Assembly: GCA_963809245.1 (NCBI GenBank)
Contig: CAWEIU010000003.1
Span: forward strand, 1 to 64,000
Source: Roseiarcus sp963809245
GTDB taxonomy: Bacteria > Pseudomonadota > Alphaproteobacteria > Rhizobiales > Beijerinckiaceae
Reading direction: 5' to 3'
Length of the DNA stretch: 64,000 nucleotides
Part shown: in pieces, positions 10,882-19,874 of the stretch
How positions within the stretch are numbered: position 1 is the first letter of the stretch
Layout of the letters: each line of letters opens with the position of its first letter
Program-made: the position numbers and the translations under genes
The notes under the pieces: generated by a model
Told to the model about the DNA's origin: nothing
The model's database searches: none
What the model saw: only the letters and a program-made list of their open reading frames with translations

Positions 10882-11470
10882 CGACGGCGTGGCTCCGGTT
10901 CCCGACGCGCTGAAGTCGCCGCCAATGAAATCTCCGGTTGGCGGTGACCACGACTACACAGATGGTAGAGACGCGTGGCATTGGGAGTCCCGTTATCCCC
11001 AAAAGGCTCGCTGCTGCATGCACACCGAAGCCTTTTTGTTGATAGCGATGCTCGCGGTCTTCCTTCTTGCGGATGGAGCGTGCCTGGGTTTGGCCGGTCA
11101 GCCGGTAAGCATCAGCCTTGGCGGTCCGCAAGTTTGGATCAGCTTCCGAATCCTCGCCATCTTTTGCACCGGTTGTGTCGGCGGCGTAACCTTCTCGATG
11201 AAATGGATTATCCACTCTATCGCCAAAGGCAAGTGGCATATTGACCGTCGCTACTGGCGTCTAATGGTGCCGGTCATCGGCGGGGTTTATGCCTGCGTCG
11301 TGATGACGCTGTTCGCGGCTGGTCTCTTCGCTAGCCAGCCGACCGAGCAGTCAGGCGCCATGCCGAATACGGCCGCGCTCGCCTTTCTTGTCGGCTATTT
11401 CTCAGACGGAGTCAGTGGTCTTCTTTCCAATGTTGCGAACGCCGTGTTCGGCACGCTGGAGAAAAAGTGA
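10874..11470 (+). CDS. four-helix integral membrane protein, second gene of the HIT operon
   Basis: This 198-residue protein has a polar N-terminal stretch of about 50 residues and then four hydrophobic segments, at about 51-72, 89-107, 130-152 and 165-190. Basic residues between segments 2 and 3 (KGKWHIDRRYWR) suggest a cytoplasmic loop. I do not recognise the family. It starts inside the end of the HIT gene and its stop overlaps the GTG of the following gene (GTGA), so all three genes are almost certainly translated from one message. In this position it could be a membrane-anchored partner or effector of the two nucleotide-acting proteins; this is inferred only from context. Confidence 0.7.
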   Translation: MANDGVAPVPDALKSPPMKSPVGGDHDYTDGRDAWHWESRYPQKARCCMHTEAFLLIAMLAVFLLADGACLGLAGQPVSISLGGPQVWISFRILAIFCTGCVGGVTFSMKWIIHSIAKGKWHIDRRYWRLMVPVIGGVYACVVMTLFAAGLFASQPTEQSGAMPNTAALAFLVGYFSDGVSGLLSNVANAVFGTLEKK

Positions 11471-13884
11471 AGGGCTTGATATTTTCAAACGAGATGGCCC
11501 GGATCGATTGGTCTGAGGTTAGCCAGCTCAAGGACGCATACGGCGTCAAAGGCGCAACCTCGCTCTCTATTCCTCGTGCCTGGACGCCGCCATTCGCGTT
11601 GGTGCCGTCGTCGGTCGTCGCAACAATCGACGCGTCTTCGTCCCTTTCATCAGTCCTTGGTGATGCCTCGATTGCCCGAATTTTGGCGGTTGCGTCATCC
11701 AATTCCGGCTTGATCGTCAGGTCGAGTGTCATAGGCGAAAGCATCTGGGATCGCGGAACATATCTCAGCGTCAAGATAGAGACCCTCGATGGAAACGCCA
11801 TCGAACGACTCGATGCCGAGGCTTGGAACGTGGTTAGATCCGCGGAGGGGCGCGCAATCGGGCTCATGATCCAGAGTTACATCCGGCCTGCCGCTCAAGG
11901 AGAGTTCGGGAATCTCCAGCGAATCTCAAAAACACGCGACCAATGGGAAATAAGCACGTTGGACAGTGTTGGGTCGACATCTCGGCAGAGACTCAACAGT
12001 CAGCGCGATCAGGCTGCTGAACCCAGCGAACCTCTATTGGTGCGATCGGGCCTGGCCCGCGAGCGCCTCTTCGGCTCGATTGGCGCCTGGTTGAATAATG
12101 AATTGCTGCTCGGCCGGTCGCAGCGGCTAAACTGCGAGTGGTTCACGGACAATCGGAAGTTCTTCGTCGTGCAAATCGACGAAGAAGATGAGGACATTCG
12201 TGGTGTAAACCCATTCCAAGTGCGCATTCCCCCGACAATCCGGCCTGCCGGCAGCAGTGGAAGCTACCTCAAACTGGCGGACGCGAGCGCGCGAAAAGCG
12301 TGGGACAAACTGAAGGTTTTAGAGGAGCTATGGGAGCCAGATGCTGCGCATAGGCCGACCCTGTTCTTTGTTCCTATGGCCGAACTTCCTCCACGGGCCA
12401 GCACCGCGATGCTCCAGGCGCTTGAGCATGACTTTCGGACGCTCATCGGTCCGGCTGGCATCATCGTGCGGACAAGTGTGCGAGCGGGCGGAGAGAAGCT
12501 ACCGAACCTCCCCAGAACTGAGTGTCTGAGTCCAGAGGCTGCCGACTCTTGGTGCATGGAGACAGCGGAAAAGCTTTCCGGGCTTCATGACGTCAACGAC
12601 ATTGCCTTCGTCGCCCACCGCTTCGTTGCGGCCCGCGCCAGCGCTTGGGCCCGTGCTGAGCCGGGGAACCCAGTCGTCGAGATCAACTCGCTATGGGGAC
12701 TACCCGACGCACTGCAATATTGCCCTTACGACATCTGGGAGGTGCATGTCCCAACTGGCGTCGCGACCGATTATCCAGACTATAAGTCGGATATGCTGAT
12801 CTCCAGAGTGGATGGCGGTTGGGAATATGTCCGCGTCAAGAACGAGCTGGCGCGCGGTAACAGCATCGGATCGACGGAAGCTAAGGACATCGCCGTACGA
12901 TCAATGACGATAGCCGAGCGCTTGGGACATGCGTGCCACATCATGTGGTTCGTCGGGTGCGTCGAAACCGACGGTACACCGTTCAACATTCCCTGGTATT
13001 GGACCACGGCTCATGCCGCCGAGCGGAATAACGATCGGTCCGCTTACCACGTCTTCGAGATCTCCAACCGAGCCTCCCTCGAACGATTCGTAGCATTGGA
13101 AGGGTCTCGGACACGACAAGCTCTGGCCCTTCGTCCCACCGACCTCAATTTAATGCGCGATACGGACTTTATCGCCGCGGTCGGTACCGCCGCGAAATCT
13201 GCCGAGGTGCCAATCATCCTATCGGGATCGACATTAGCGCACGCCTATTATCAGCTGCGTAAGGTCGGTTGCACGATTGTCACTCCCAGCGAAAAGGAAC
13301 ATTCGCGGGTTCGCCGCAATGTGAACCTGGGCAAACTTGTTCGGGACAAGATCCCCGCGAAAATCGCCGCGCGACGTGAAGTCGAGGTTACGCGAAAAAT
13401 TACTGGAAATCTACGAATGGGTTTCCTGATCAGCAAGCTATTCGAGGAAGCGCTGGAGGTGAGGGAGGCAAAAGAGCCTGCCCAGAAGACCGAGGAACTC
13501 GCCGATCTGTTCGAAGTATTTCGCGCTATCGCGAAGGAGGAGAGGGTCTCGCTGGAGGAAATCGCAAAATTCGCTGACAGGAAAAAGTTGAAATCCGGTG
13601 GCTTTGAAGAAGGTCTAGTGCTCCTTCAAACTGGCATCGCTGTATCCGATCGCAACTCAATCGTTGATCTGGAACGAAGCATCGGCGATGTTCTCGCTGA
13701 CCAAACCTCAGATGAATTGGCCGAGATTCCGTTTTCCTTCTTCGGCTTCATGAAACTCGATCAGCCGCGCTCTGTCTATTTCGAGAAATTGAAAATTCGT
13801 CTTGAGATCGTATTGCGCCCCGATCGGCTTGAGTTGAAGCTAATTCGAGACGCCGAGCAAATGGGATTGCCGTTTACGAGTTAG
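11467..13884 (+). CDS. PEP-synthase/PPDK-like double module fused to a MazG-type NTP pyrophosphohydrolase
   Basis: The 805-residue product begins at a GTG overlapping the previous stop. Near residues 79-95 it has G-L-I-V-R-S-S-V, like the nucleotide-binding VRSS segment of pyruvate phosphate dikinase/PEP synthase. A second such segment (GIIVRTSVRAGGE) lies at about 337-349, followed by an E-I-N-S-L-W-G-L-P-D-A-L stretch like the E-x-x-x-G-L-G-E motif of those enzymes. I see no phosphohistidine or PEP-binding TIM-barrel domain. From about residue 619 (L-G-K-L-V-R-D-K-I-P) to about 720 there is a MazG-like all-alpha pyrophosphohydrolase with metal ligands E660-E661-x-x-E664 and E677-x-x-D680. 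MazG enzymes cut NTPs or dNTPs to NMPs and pyrophosphate. The fusion of ATP-grasp-like modules with MazG is unusual; the overall function is unknown. Confidence 0.75.
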   Translation: MKGLIFSNEMARIDWSEVSQLKDAYGVKGATSLSIPRAWTPPFALVPSSVVATIDASSSLSSVLGDASIARILAVASSNSGLIVRSSVIGESIWDRGTYLSVKIETLDGNAIERLDAEAWNVVRSAEGRAIGLMIQSYIRPAAQGEFGNLQRISKTRDQWEISTLDSVGSTSRQRLNSQRDQAAEPSEPLLVRSGLARERLFGSIGAWLNNELLLGRSQRLNCEWFTDNRKFFVVQIDEEDEDIRGVNPFQVRIPPTIRPAGSSGSYLKLADASARKAWDKLKVLEELWEPDAAHRPTLFFVPMAELPPRASTAMLQALEHDFRTLIGPAGIIVRTSVRAGGEKLPNLPRTECLSPEAADSWCMETAEKLSGLHDVNDIAFVAHRFVAARASAWARAEPGNPVVEINSLWGLPDALQYCPYDIWEVHVPTGVATDYPDYKSDMLISRVDGGWEYVRVKNELARGNSIGSTEAKDIAVRSMTIAERLGHACHIMWFVGCVETDGTPFNIPWYWTTAHAAERNNDRSAYHVFEISNRASLERFVALEGSRTRQALALRPTDLNLMRDTDFIAAVGTAAKSAEVPIILSGSTLAHAYYQLRKVGCTIVTPSEKEHSRVRRNVNLGKLVRDKIPAKIAARREVEVTRKITGNLRMGFLISKLFEEALEVREAKEPAQKTEELADLFEVFRAIAKEERVSLEEIAKFADRKKLKSGGFEEGLVLLQTGIAVSDRNSIVDLERSIGDVLADQTSDELAEIPFSFFGFMKLDQPRSVYFEKLKIRLEIVLRPDRLELKLIRDAEQMGLPFTS

Positions 13885-14068
13885 CGTCGAGGCGACGGTG
13901 AACGTCCATCTACCGGCCGCCCGCTCACCTGTCGGTTTAGCTGCTAAGTGGCAAGCGGACGAGGCGCGGTCGCGCGTCTCGGAAAGGCTGGGCCAAAGCG
14001 CGTCGCGCGAACCTCGAAATAGTTGGCACACTCGTGCGCTAACTGGGCGGCAGCGCAGAGCATTGTCC

Positions 14069-14887
14069 TCAATTGTTGGCTTTTATTGCCGCTTGCAACG
14101 GGCCATAGATGCCATCCGCAAAGTGACAAGTTATCACACGCCGCCCCTCCTTTGCACCCGATTGCCAAAAACTCACGCCCGCAAACGTAATTGACGAAAC
14201 CGATTCAGTTCCACCTTCCGCGGTAGCGGTGTGCACTATAAATAAGCCACCACCGCTCATCCCTCCATAGCTATTGGGAGCCGAGTCATTGAAGGCTGGG
14301 ATGGGAACGCAGTCAACATAGTCGAAGGGCGGATTCACTCGGCGCTCACCCAAATCGACAAGCTCAACCAATGCCTCTGCGGCGACGTCGACACGGTTAG
14401 GCGCTGACTTTGCTAACGTCGTCAATTCACCCAACATGCCCACGATACAAAAGAAGCCTCGATTTGCATAGCCGCGCGCCAAAATTTGATCGCGGCAACT
14501 CTCCAAATTGAGAAAAACGCATCCGTAAGCCTCCAACGCGTCGGCCACGTCATTTGGAATTGCGAGAAAAGCAATGTCGGGACCGGAGTTCGTCCATGGA
14601 GAGTTCCCAAAGACTTCGACGCGGGCGAATTCCATCGATAGTGTCAAAGCCTGTTTAAGGGTACCGGCGAATCGGACCAGTCCCACCCGCGAATGAATTT
14701 GGAGAACTTCGTTAACGTGCGCCGCAGTCACGATACCCCGAGCAGTCCCTACGCGAACTAGTGTTCCTGATCCGAGGCATGGGAATTCGGGCGGCGGATC
14801 ACTGAAAACATCAAGAAACCCGACTAGCGATAGGGCAATTGTTGCTTTTGCGTCTAGATAAAGCACGGAGTCTGCGGACGTTTCCAA
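14069..14887 (-). CDS. trypsin-like serine peptidase of the island
   Basis: The 272-residue product has a full chymotrypsin-type triad: H57 in G-I-V-T-A-A-H-V, D104 in G-P-D-I-A-F-L-A-I and S211 in Y-G-G-M-S-G-G-G-L-F. The order and spacing fit the S1 fold. No signal peptide or membrane segment is visible, so it should be cytoplasmic, unlike the periplasmic Deg proteases, and there is no PDZ domain. Similar stand-alone trypsin-like proteins occur in bacterial defence and regulated-death loci. It converges on the HIT/MazG operon with about 180 bp between the stops and is transcribed separately. Its base composition looks AT-richer than the core genes, as in other island genes. Confidence 0.75.
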   Translation of the reverse strand: METSADSVLYLDAKATIALSLVGFLDVFSDPPPEFPCLGSGTLVRVGTARGIVTAAHVNEVLQIHSRVGLVRFAGTLKQALTLSMEFARVEVFGNSPWTNSGPDIAFLAIPNDVADALEAYGCVFLNLESCRDQILARGYANRGFFCIVGMLGELTTLAKSAPNRVDVAAEALVELVDLGERRVNPPFDYVDCVPIPAFNDSAPNSYGGMSGGGLFIVHTATAEGGTESVSSITFAGVSFWQSGAKEGRRVITCHFADGIYGPLQAAIKANN

Positions 14888-15114
14888 GGGTGGCTCGTTT
14901 CTGTTTCTATCGCAATATTAGGACGCGTTTCTACGGACGCCGTGCGGTGACGATGATCAGTGCTGATGCCATCCCGCCGCGAAATCGAGAGTTTCGCGAC
15001 CGCGCGTTCTCCGAATTTTGCAACACAATCGAACCAGGAACGGAAGTTCCGCGTGGAGAAGTAGTGAAGAAATTCGCACATTGCACTTTTGCGCTCAAAG
15101 TCGGGAGCTTTTGA
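14888..15114. other. non-coding stretch upstream of the protease gene
   Basis: This should include the promoter of the minus-strand protease gene. Short open frames exist but look random. No recognisable repeat or RNA is seen. Confidence 0.4.
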
Positions 15115-15242
15115 AAACTCCTCGAAGGGGATGTTGCCTCCGGTCTCGGCGTGTCGCCCGCGACGCTGTACCGATGCCCGCCCGCCGCGAGGGCGGCAAA
15201 CAGCCCTTCCCGCCACGGATACCGACCGCTGGATTTTCACCC
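15115..15242 (+). pseudogene. possible C-terminal remnant of a site-specific recombinase (resolvase-type HTH)
   Basis: After an in-frame stop at 15112-15114, the plus-strand frame reads D-V-A-S-G-L-G-V-S-P-A-T-L-Y-R-C-P-P-A-A-R from 15130. This resembles the C-terminal helix-turn-helix of serine resolvases/invertases (pattern V-A-x-x-L-G-V-S-x-A-T-L-Y-R). No catalytic domain precedes it. If correct, it is the only trace of a recombinase inside the island. The match is short, so the call is tentative. Confidence 0.35.
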
Positions 15243-15512
15243 CTAGATCAATCCTGTCGGCCTGAGTTGGCCGATACCCCACATGTCCGTCCAGCTCAAC
15301 CCGTTCCAGGTGTCCAGCTTCTCCAGTTGGGCCCGTTCCTCTTGCGAGTGCATGACGACGGCATCGCAGCCGAGCAAGGCCAGAGAGGGCCTCGCCTGCA
15401 CGAACTCGCGGGCCGCCGTCAGAACGTCGGCGTCGCGCTGCGCCAAATTCGCCAGATCGTTCCTCCGCGCGGTGATCTCGGACGATGTGGTGCGCCACAG
15501 CGCCCAGATCAC
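15243..15512 (-). CDS. hypothetical protein, antisense to the start of the tail-fibre gene
   Basis: This 89-residue frame has a natural-looking composition (N-D-L-A-N-L-A-Q-R-D-A-D-V-L-T-A-A-R-E, then E-E-R-A-Q-L-E-K-L-D-T-W-N-G-L) that suggests helices. Its start overlaps the first 28 bases of the tail-fibre gene on the opposite strand, so one of the two starts is probably an artefact of a recombination junction. I do not recognise a family. It may be the C-terminal part of a longer phage gene cut at about 15510. Confidence 0.35.
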   Translation of the reverse strand: MIWALWRTTSSEITARRNDLANLAQRDADVLTAAREFVQARPSLALLGCDAVVMHSQEERAQLEKLDTWNGLSWTDMWGIGQLRPTGLI

Positions 15513-17344
15513 TCCCCGCTTATTCCTCAGGCACGGTCACGGTCGCCTATACGAATGGCGCATGGACCGTCACCGGCTCGGGGACGAATTTCGTCTCGCC
15601 CGACGGGGTCGCCAATTACACCCTCGTCGCCGGCGACATGTTCGTGATCCCTGGCGTCGGCTTCTCGCCGATCTCTTCCGTCAACTCGGCGTCGAGCCTT
15701 ACGCTCTCCAATTGGACCGGCGGCGCGGTCGCGGCTGGCGCGTCGTATACGATCTATCGCTTCGAGGGGTTGCCTTCGAACCAAGTCGCGGGGCTGATCG
15801 CCCAGCTTCTTACCCTCTTCACTGACACGAACCCGTCGAGCGAACTCGTCGTCGACACCGGCGCGGTGCGGACCAAATGGGACGACGACGGCGTTGGCAA
15901 CGCGCGCATGCGGGTGCGCGCCTCGAGCCTGACCGACGCATCCTATGTCCTTGCCGCGCGCGTCAACGACGCGACCGGAGTCTGGCAGGTTCCTGCGATC
16001 GTCGGCGCGCGCGTCGCGGTTTCGGACGCCAATTATTCGCTCGCCGCGGGCATCAGCACAGTCGCTTATACGGCGATCACGGCCGCTCGCACGGTGACGC
16101 TGGCAGCGGCGAGTTCGTTCGCGCCGGGCCAGCAGCTTCTCGTCGTCGACGAAAGCGGGGGCGCCTCGGCGACAAAGACGATCACGCTGGCGCCGAATGG
16201 AGGCGACACGATCAACGGCGCGGCGAGCGCGGCCATCGCGGCCGCCTACGGCTATCTGGCGCTCGAAAGCAACGGTTCCAACGCCTGGACGATCGTCGAC
16301 AGCGGCGGCGCGTTCGTCGGCGACACCGGATCTGGTGGTTCTGCCGGCTTCGTTCCCGCGCCGCCCTCTGGCTCGGCCGCATCCAACGAAGTGTTGGGCG
16401 CGGGCGGTTCATGGGTCGGCCGCATGGCCGGCTTTCGCAACCGCATCATCAACGGCGCGATGGCGATCGACCAACGCAACAACGGCGCGGCGCAAACCAT
16501 CAGTAGCGCCGGAGGGTACGTCTATACGATCGATCGCTTCTACGCCGCGTGCGCGGGCGCGAATGTCACCGGTCAGCGTATTGCCGGCTCGGCGCCCGAT
16601 CAATACCGCTATCAGTTAACGGGTGCGGCGTCCGTCTCGGCAATCGGCTTCGGTCAGCGCATTGAGACGGCCAATAGCTTCGACCTCGCGGGAACGACGG
16701 CGACGCTCAGCGTAAAGCTGGCAAATACGGCGCTGACGGCGGTGAGTTGGACGGCCTACTACGCCAATGCTGCCGACAATTTTAGCTCTCAAACACAGTT
16801 TGCGTCCGGCAGCTTCACCGTCAATTCGACGCTGACGAAATACAGCGCGCAAATCGCAATCCCCACCGCCGCGACGACCGGCATTAACATCTATTTCAAC
16901 GTCGGCGCGCAGACGAGCGGGACGTGGACGATTGGCGAGATGCAGCTTGAGGCCGGACAAGCCGCGACGCCGTTCGAGCGACGACCCTACGGCGCGGAGT
17001 TGGCGCTGTGTCAACGGTACCTGCCTGCGCTCAACGCCAATGGCGCCGCCGCAGCCGCGCTTTGCGTTGCTATCGTTACCAACAGCACCACGTTAACTTC
17101 GGTGCACCCATTCCCAATCACCCCACGCGTTACGCCGACCGGGATAGTAACGAGCGCGGCCTCCGGCTTCATAACAGGGGGCCCGATCGGTCTCACGCCG
17201 ACCGCCGCGGCGTTTAATGCGAACTCGGGTCTAAATTGCGGCTTAATCAGCTGGACCGTCTCAGGGGCGACGCCGGGGCAATCCGCTGCGTTTTATATGC
17301 AGTCCACTACGGCGCAAATTCTCTTCACGGGGTGTGAGCTATGA
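15485..17344 (+). CDS. phage tail-fibre-like protein
   Basis: The 619-residue product is rich in Ala, Gly, Thr and Ser. It has an N-terminal beta-rich part, a middle stretch with A-P-N-G-G-D-T-I-N-G typical of tail spikes and fibres, and a C-terminal part containing R-I-I-N-G-A-M-A-I-D-Q-R-N-N-G and E-M-Q-L-E-A-G-Q-A-A-T-P-F-E-R-R-P. That last module is the receptor-binding-type end shared by many proteobacterial prophage fibres. No other structural gene (capsid, sheath, baseplate, terminase) is nearby, so this is an orphan tail module. The first ten residues overlap an antisense frame and may be a junction sequence, the original N-terminus being lost. The stop overlaps the next start by 4 bp. 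Confidence 0.75.
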   Translation: MWCATAPRSLPAYSSGTVTVAYTNGAWTVTGSGTNFVSPDGVANYTLVAGDMFVIPGVGFSPISSVNSASSLTLSNWTGGAVAAGASYTIYRFEGLPSNQVAGLIAQLLTLFTDTNPSSELVVDTGAVRTKWDDDGVGNARMRVRASSLTDASYVLAARVNDATGVWQVPAIVGARVAVSDANYSLAAGISTVAYTAITAARTVTLAAASSFAPGQQLLVVDESGGASATKTITLAPNGGDTINGAASAAIAAAYGYLALESNGSNAWTIVDSGGAFVGDTGSGGSAGFVPAPPSGSAASNEVLGAGGSWVGRMAGFRNRIINGAMAIDQRNNGAAQTISSAGGYVYTIDRFYAACAGANVTGQRIAGSAPDQYRYQLTGAASVSAIGFGQRIETANSFDLAGTTATLSVKLANTALTAVSWTAYYANAADNFSSQTQFASGSFTVNSTLTKYSAQIAIPTAATTGINIYFNVGAQTSGTWTIGEMQLEAGQAATPFERRPYGAELALCQRYLPALNANGAAAAALCVAIVTNSTTLTSVHPFPITPRVTPTGIVTSAASGFITGGPIGLTPTAAAFNANSGLNCGLISWTVSGATPGQSAAFYMQSTTAQILFTGCEL

Positions 17345-17946
17345 GTGACCCGATTTGGCAACTCGTTGCGGACCCCGTAACCGGGGCGCAAAACGTGGTA
17401 TCGCGGACATGGCCTGACGGCACGATCGAGTCCAGCCTCGTCGCCGCGCCCGAATATCAGCAATGGCTCGCAGCGGGAAACACGCCGACGCCGGTCCCCG
17501 CGCCGACGCAGGCCCAACTCGCGGCGTCGCTGACCTCGGCGGCCAGTGCGGCCTGCGCTCTCGTCGTCGCTCAGACGCTTCCGGACCCGTCTCACCAAGC
17601 CGCGTTTCAGAATGCCGCCGCGATCGTCAACGGCAACGGGGGAGCTGCCCCGACGACCGGGCCGCTGGCGACGAAGTTCGCCGCGCTAGCGACCGTTTAC
17701 GGCATGTCGGCGAGCGCATTCGCCACGCTGGCTGTCGCGTTCCAGGGCGCCAGTCTCGACCTATCCACCGCGCTCACAACGCTGTGGGCGGCGGCGAGCG
17801 CGGCAACGACCAGCGTGCAACTCGCGACGGCTCTGACGGCTTTCGAGACGGCGATCGGCAACGTCGTCGCTGAGATCAACGCCGCGGGGCCGCCTGGACC
17901 GACCGTCGCGCCCGCGGCGATCAGCATCGCCGGCATCAACGCCTAA
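17341..17946 (+). CDS. phage tail-associated small protein (possible fibre chaperone)
   Basis: The 201-residue, Ala/Thr-rich protein begins M-S-D-P-I-W-Q-L-V-A-D-P and ends in a Gly/Pro-containing low-complexity tail. It starts inside the stop of the tail-fibre gene (ATGA), the arrangement usual for fibre genes and their assembly proteins. No catalytic motif is visible. The role as chaperone or accessory tail protein is inferred from position only. A hairpin terminator follows. Confidence 0.6.
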   Translation: MSDPIWQLVADPVTGAQNVVSRTWPDGTIESSLVAAPEYQQWLAAGNTPTPVPAPTQAQLAASLTSAASAACALVVAQTLPDPSHQAAFQNAAAIVNGNGGAAPTTGPLATKFAALATVYGMSASAFATLAVAFQGASLDLSTALTTLWAAASAATTSVQLATALTAFETAIGNVVAEINAAGPPGPTVAPAAISIAGINA

Positions 17947-17975
17947 AGCCAAACGCCTGAAAGGTCTCCCATGCC

Positions 17976-18001
17976 GCCCCCTGCCTAAAGCGGGGGGCTT
18001 T
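17976..18001 (+). terminator. rho-independent terminator after the tail genes
   Basis: A GC-only stem, gccccc at 17976-17981 pairing with gggggc at 17993-17998, with an 11-base loop, is followed by ttt. It lies 30 bp after the last tail gene and before the convergent outer-membrane protein gene. Confidence 0.6.
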
Positions 18002-18927
18002 CGTGCGGGCGACGAAGCCGGCGGGGCGGGGAGGGCATGAATAGACCCTGAGCGCCAACACGCCGGATCAGAATCGCACGCCAGCCGAGAGCGTTCCTTG
18101 CGCCTCGCCGAAATTGGTCAAGATACCGACGTCGCTTCGCGTGTACATAATATAGTTCATGCCGAATTCGCCCCTTACGAAGTATTTATCAAAATTCCTT
18201 TCAAATCCAAAGCCGACTGCGAGATACGGCAGGAATCCCTGGCTACTGCTCGTGCTGGAAGACGTCTGCGTCGACGTCTTGCTGCACCCGGTCATTGTCG
18301 CGCTCCAAGTGTGAGCATCGCTCGATACGCTGTATACTGGCTCTACGCAGTTCGTCGTCGATTGGTAATTGGTTGTCGCTTCATCGAAGTGCTGAACCCC
18401 AAGCCCAATTCGACTAAACAAAAGCCAACCATCTATCGTAAAACCGGGCCGAATCGAGACGTCACCGCCGAAATTCTGTCTTACGGACATGTAGCTCCCG
18501 TACACGCCCGATAGAGCTATAGATGTCGGTAATGTCATGCCTGGACATGGACTAAGCGAACAGCTCTCGTATCCCATCGGCGTGGGAAGCGAGATGTTAA
18601 ATAGTGACGGAGTGGTGCTTTCGTCAGACTTTGTCAAAGCGTCATGGACGCGAAGTTCCAAGCCCAGAAGAAGCGGATCGCTGACGACGTTGAAGCCAGC
18701 AAGCAGTCCGCCGCCAAGGCCGCGGAACGACTGCCCCGTAGAGATCGCCCCTGGTGAGAACGATGAGAAGGTGTCTATGGATGCGCCGGCGTAAGGCCCA
18801 GCAAACCCTCTTCCGACTGACTTCGGTGCGTCGACCCTCATTGCCGCAGACGTCGCTTTGTGCCGCGCATTGACGTCGCGACTGGATGCAGGCGCGGAAG
18901 CCTCTAGGCGGGCGACTTTTTGCCTTA

Positions 18928-19874
18928 GAGCCTGACTCAAAAGTCTACGTCCGCGCGAGCCGCCTGATACCGAGTTGGATTGCGGCGAGGGAGACGAAGG
19001 CGGCGAGAGTGTGCGCGAGGGTCTCGTAATCCTTTGCGAGGCGGCGATTTCGACCGAACCATGAGAATGTGCGCTCGACCACCCAGCGGCGCGGCAGCAC
19101 GACGAAACCCTTCATGTCGTCGGATCGCTTGACGATCTCCATCCGCAGGCCCGGAACCTTGGCGACGGCGTCTTTGACTTGGTGGGCGTTGTAGCCGGCA
19201 TCGGCCCACACCAGTTCAAGCCAGGGGAAGCGGCGGCGGATTTTGTCGAGCACCAGGCGCGCGCCGTCGCGATCTTGTATCCCGGCGGAATGGACGACGA
19301 CCCGTAACGGCAGGCCTTCGACATCGACCAAAGCGTGGAGCTTGCGGCCCTTCACCTTCTTGCCGGCGTCATAACCCACTGCGTCGTTTTCGCCCCTGCT
19401 TTTACACCCCCTTTTTCCGCCGCCTTCAGCGACTGGCTGTCGATGATGGCGGCGGTCGGGCTCGCCTCGCGGTCGAGTTGTTCGCGCAAAGCCGCGAGCA
19501 ACTCCTCCCAAATCCGCTCCCACACGCCTTCGTGCTGGAACTTGCGGAAAATGTTGTAGACGGTCGAGCGCGGCGGAAAGGGATCGCAGGGCAGATAACG
19601 CCAGGGGCAGCCGGTGCGCAACAGATAGAAGATCGCGTTCATCGCCGCGCGCATGTCGGTCTGGCGCGGTCGTCCGCCGGTCTTGGCCGCCGGGATCAGC
19701 GGCTCCAGTCGCGCCCATTGCGCATCCGTCAAATCGCTCGGAAACCCGTTGCCAGATTGCTTGTGCGCCTCACGATGTTCCTTGGTCCACATGCCGAATC
19801 ACGGGCTCCTCAGCCTATCGCAGACCGTGAATCACGCCGCTGTCGCAAACGCCAGAAACTTTTGGGTCAGGCTC
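18928..19874 (-). mobile_element. IS5-family (IS427-like) insertion sequence, 947 bp
   Basis: The terminal inverted repeats match at 16 of 17 positions (gagcctgac-t/c-caaaagt), at 18928 and, reversed, at 19874. A 3-bp target duplication TTA flanks the element at 18925-18927 and 19875-19877. A 2-3 bp duplication of TNA type is usual for the IS427 group of the IS5 family. The element is complete and inserted in the outer-membrane protein gene. Confidence 0.9.
18945..19792 (-). CDS. IS5-family transposase, two overlapping frames joined by frameshift
   Basis: The first frame (19792 to about 19410, M-W-T-K-E-H-R-E-A-H) holds the DNA-binding region and the first catalytic Asp in A-I-I-D-S-Q-S. The second, running on to 18945, holds Y-D-A-G-K-K-V-K-G-R-K, the second Asp in V-W-A-D-A-G-Y-N and the catalytic Glu in V-V-E-R-T-F-S-W-F. 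They join by a -1 shift at the run aaaaaggggg on the minus strand (19407-19416), the sort of slippery site IS5-group elements use for programmed frameshifting. All DDE residues are present, so the transposase may be active. Confidence 0.85.
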
